Below are positions 16,536-18,034 of a stretch of DNA of 18,034 nt, piece after piece. Position 1 is the stretch's first letter, and the number at the start of each line of letters is the position of its first letter. A program made the translations under genes and the position numbers. The notes beneath the pieces are model-generated. The model was not told the DNA's origin, searched no databases, and saw nothing but the letters and a program-made list of their open reading frames with translations. The DNA lies in contig MUGC01000007.1 in NCBI GenBank assembly GCA_002900535.1, forward strand, positions 1 to 18,034, read 5' to 3'. The DNA comes from Thermoplasmata archaeon M9B1D (GTDB taxonomy: Archaea > Thermoplasmatota > E2 > DHVEG-1).

Positions 16536-16586
16536 ATTCTTTAGACTATACTCCATTCACTTAAATCTTTTACCAAACTTAAAAAA

Positions 16587-17678
16587 TCACCTAAATGAAC
16601 TAGACTTTCCATTATTAACAATACTTATAATTTTTTCAACTGTTTTATTAACATTACAACTTCGAGCAAAGCCAGTAGTTTTTTGTGCAATTTTTATATC
16701 TCTCGCAAGATCTATGCTGTTTTGATTGACAGAATAAAATGTGCCTTTTTTATTATGATATTTCGCTAAATATTCCTGCTCAATCTGACCTGGCGTAGGA
16801 GTCATTAAAGCTTTAGTTCCAATTACTGCAAGATCAAGAATAGTTGAATAACCACTTCGGCAAATTACAAGCTTAGACCTGTTTAAAAAGTCTTCTCGCT
16901 CTGCTTTTGAAAGAAACGAATATGTTTCAATTTTATCTTTTTTGAATTTATCCATATTCTCGGTTTTACCAAGAGTAATTACAACTTTTCCATCAAGATA
17001 AGTAACTTGCGAAACAAGTTTCCCCTCAAGTATTGTTCTTTGGGGTTCAGGTCCACTGATAGATATTAAATAATCGATATCTTTCTTTGATTTTTTCTTT
17101 TTAAAATCGGATAGCACCCCTACATAATGAAGTTTTTCTTCATCTATATGTTTTAAGTTATGTGAGAGATCACCTGATAAATTGTCTTCTTTGTAATCAG
17201 GAACAATAACACCGCAGAATCGTTTAAAAAAGAAAAGATTAAAAATTTCACTGCCACGCTCAAACATTTTAATTCTGAGCGGATTCATTATGCGCATCTG
17301 ATGAGAGATAAAAAAACTAGGAATTTTCTTACTATACATGTCGTATCTTGCATCAGAAATGATAAGATCACATGGTTTGTATTCTAAAATTTTTATAAGT
17401 TTGTGTAATCCTTTATTCATGCGATTAATAAATGAGGGCCAATAAACAATGCTTTTTGCCATAAATTGTCTAGAATTTTCAGAGAGAAGCATAGGGTAAT
17501 CTGGAATTTTAATGTATTCAACATATCTATCTGCTAATTCTTTTTTTAATAATTCAAGCGATCTTCCATTTGAAATAATTCTAATTTCATTATCTTCATC
17601 AAGAAGTTTTCTTATAATTGGTAAAGATCTGGTTGCATGACCCAAACCCCATGAACAAACAGCATATACTATCTTCAT
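16587..17678 (-). CDS. MJ1255/VC2487-type glycosyltransferase (GT28/MurG-like)
   Basis: The 363 residues begin MKIVYAVCSWGLGHATRSLP, the N-terminal signature of the MJ1255-like transferases, a GT-B family related to MurG and UDP-glucuronosyltransferases. LISISGPEPQRTILE opens the donor-binding half. CRSGYSTILDLAVIGTKAL and TPTPGQIEQEYLA form the nucleotide-sugar pocket, with Q/E replacing the usual sugar contacts. There is no membrane segment, so it is cytosolic or peripheral. It is the first gene of the glycan operon, with 66 nt to the ATT start of the GT-C-like gene. ATG 17678 has no ribosome site and lies 1 nt from a 9-bp hairpin, suggesting post-transcriptional or operator control. Donor and acceptor are unknown. 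Confidence 0.85.
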   Translation of the reverse strand: MKIVYAVCSWGLGHATRSLPIIRKLLDEDNEIRIISNGRSLELLKKELADRYVEYIKIPDYPMLLSENSRQFMAKSIVYWPSFINRMNKGLHKLIKILEYKPCDLIISDARYDMYSKKIPSFFISHQMRIMNPLRIKMFERGSEIFNLFFFKRFCGVIVPDYKEDNLSGDLSHNLKHIDEEKLHYVGVLSDFKKKKSKKDIDYLISISGPEPQRTILEGKLVSQVTYLDGKVVITLGKTENMDKFKKDKIETYSFLSKAEREDFLNRSKLVICRSGYSTILDLAVIGTKALMTPTPGQIEQEYLAKYHNKKGTFYSVNQNSIDLARDIKIAQKTTGFARSCNVNKTVEKIISIVNNGKSSSFR

Positions 17679-17679
17679 G

Positions 17680-17701
17680 TTAATGCTGTATCCAGCATTA
17701 A
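17680..17701. repeat. 9-bp perfect inverted repeat just before the glycosyltransferase start
   Basis: TTAATGCTG (17680-17688), a TATC loop, then CAGCATTAA (17693-17701). From a TATA-like box near 17727-17738 the minus-strand mRNA would start near 17707, so the repeat would be a hairpin filling the leader up to 1 nt from ATG. As DNA it could be an operator. Confidence 0.6.
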
Positions 17702-17723
17702 AATAAATAAATAACTGGTATTT

Positions 17724-17739
17724 ACTATATATTTAAATA
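17724..17739. promoter_or_regulatory. Shared TATA-like box for the divergent glycosyltransferase and pyrF promoters
   Basis: CTATATATTTAAATAC is strongly TATA-like in both orientations. It predicts starts near 17757 (toward pyrF, leader about 12 nt) and near 17707 (toward the glycosyltransferase operon). Confidence 0.5.
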
Positions 17740-17768
17740 CAAATGTACATTCACCGGTTGAGGTTTAT

Positions 17769-18034
17769 ATGAACTTCAAAGAAAAACTCAGAAGGATCGT
17801 TCATAAAAACAATTCTATTTTATGTGTGGGTCTTGACTCTGATAAAGAAAAGATATCAGCTAATGTGTCTTTACTTGATTTTAACAAGATAATTATTGAT
17901 CAGACAAAAGATTTGGTATGTGCTTATAAAATTAACATGGCATTTTATGAATTCTTGGGAAAAGATGGAATAGATGTTATGGAAAAAACAATTAATTATA
18001 TTCCAAGAGAAATAATAGTGATTATTGACGGTAA
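17769..18034 (+). CDS. pyrF: Orotidine-5'-phosphate decarboxylase (3' partial)
   Basis: Only the first 88 codons are in the window. The frame starts at ATG 17769, after GAGGT (17760-17764) 4 nt upstream, and runs open to the edge. The enzyme makes UMP from orotidine monophosphate in pyrimidine synthesis. MNFKEKLRRI leads into ILCVGLDSD (about 17-25), then AYKINMAFYEFLG (about 53-65) and IIVIIDGK near the window end. The last is the start of the DxK catalytic motif, and the fragment stops before the rest. CVGLD and the AYKxNxAFYE pattern resemble the longer type-2 PyrF group. UMP supply could support nucleotide-sugar synthesis, but divergence from the glycosyltransferase operon may be chance. 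Confidence 0.88.
   Translation, partial: MNFKEKLRRIVHKNNSILCVGLDSDKEKISANVSLLDFNKIIIDQTKDLVCAYKINMAFYEFLGKDGIDVMEKTINYIPREIIVIIDG

Noticed and set aside
16533..16556. Read-through of the in-frame TAG (pyrrolysine-style recoding) to start the GT-C-like protein at ATG 16556
   Set aside because: TAG is used as an ordinary stop in the phosphorylase, radical SAM and GT-C-like genes of this window. The TAG overlaps a perfect ribosome site, and ATG 16556 has none.
1..18034. CRISPR array, insertion sequence, prophage or defence island
   Set aside because: No regularly spaced repeats, transposase, integrase or recognisable defence genes were found. The genes are housekeeping, secretion and glycan functions.

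Overview
The window is AT-rich archaeal DNA. Archaeal markers are an isopentenyl phosphate kinase / type 2 isomerase / GGPP synthase set, an archaeal-type glutamyl-tRNA synthetase, aEF-1beta preceded by a 54-residue zinc-ribbon protein, tandem winged-helix regulators, TATA-like boxes (TTTAAATA type), GGAGG ribosome binding sites and short U-run terminators. A secreted gingipain-type (C25) protease together with these features would fit an uncultured Thermoplasmatota-like euryarchaeote (for example the MBG-D group), but this placement is inference. No rRNA, tRNA, CRISPR array, insertion sequence or phage gene was found.

Layout. (1) 1-2963: storage-glucan breakdown. The 3' part of a glycogen debranching enzyme (+) meets an alpha-glucan phosphorylase (-) tail to tail with a 21-bp overlap. 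(2) 3091-7919 (+): a small CxxC protein, then a tight block of isopentenyl phosphate kinase, type 2 IPP isomerase, GGPP synthase and glutamyl-tRNA synthetase. The last three genes overlap or nearly overlap, so precursor supply for archaeal membrane lipids is coupled to a housekeeping synthetase. (3) 7978-9132: a membrane-anchored tandem winged-helix regulator (+) converges on a two-gene translation unit (-), the zinc-ribbon protein and aEF-1beta. (4) 9226-11139 (-): a single-gene unit for a secreted C25 cysteine peptidase with both catalytic residues, its own promoter, a 16-bp perfect palindrome at the predicted transcription start, and a U-rich terminator. (5) 11325-17678: a surface-glycan or lipid-linked-sugar region. 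It holds a flippase-like UPF0104 membrane protein (-), a radical SAM protein (+), and a three-gene (-) operon of a MJ1255-type glycosyltransferase, a polytopic GT-C-like membrane protein and a GT4 glycosyltransferase. (6) 17769-end (+): the 5' part of orotidine-5'-phosphate decarboxylase.

The most interesting signals are regulatory or concern gene starts. The GT-C-like gene has no ATG, GTG or TTG at a sensible distance from a perfect AGGAGGT site and appears to start at ATT. The promoters of the membrane-bound regulator and of the C25 protease share two 10-mers in the same order, hinting at a regulator-protease circuit. The IPP isomerase carries Cys where the family usually has a substrate-binding His. 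A 9-bp hairpin sits directly before the start codon of the first glycosyltransferase gene. No clearly new defence or mobile system is visible.
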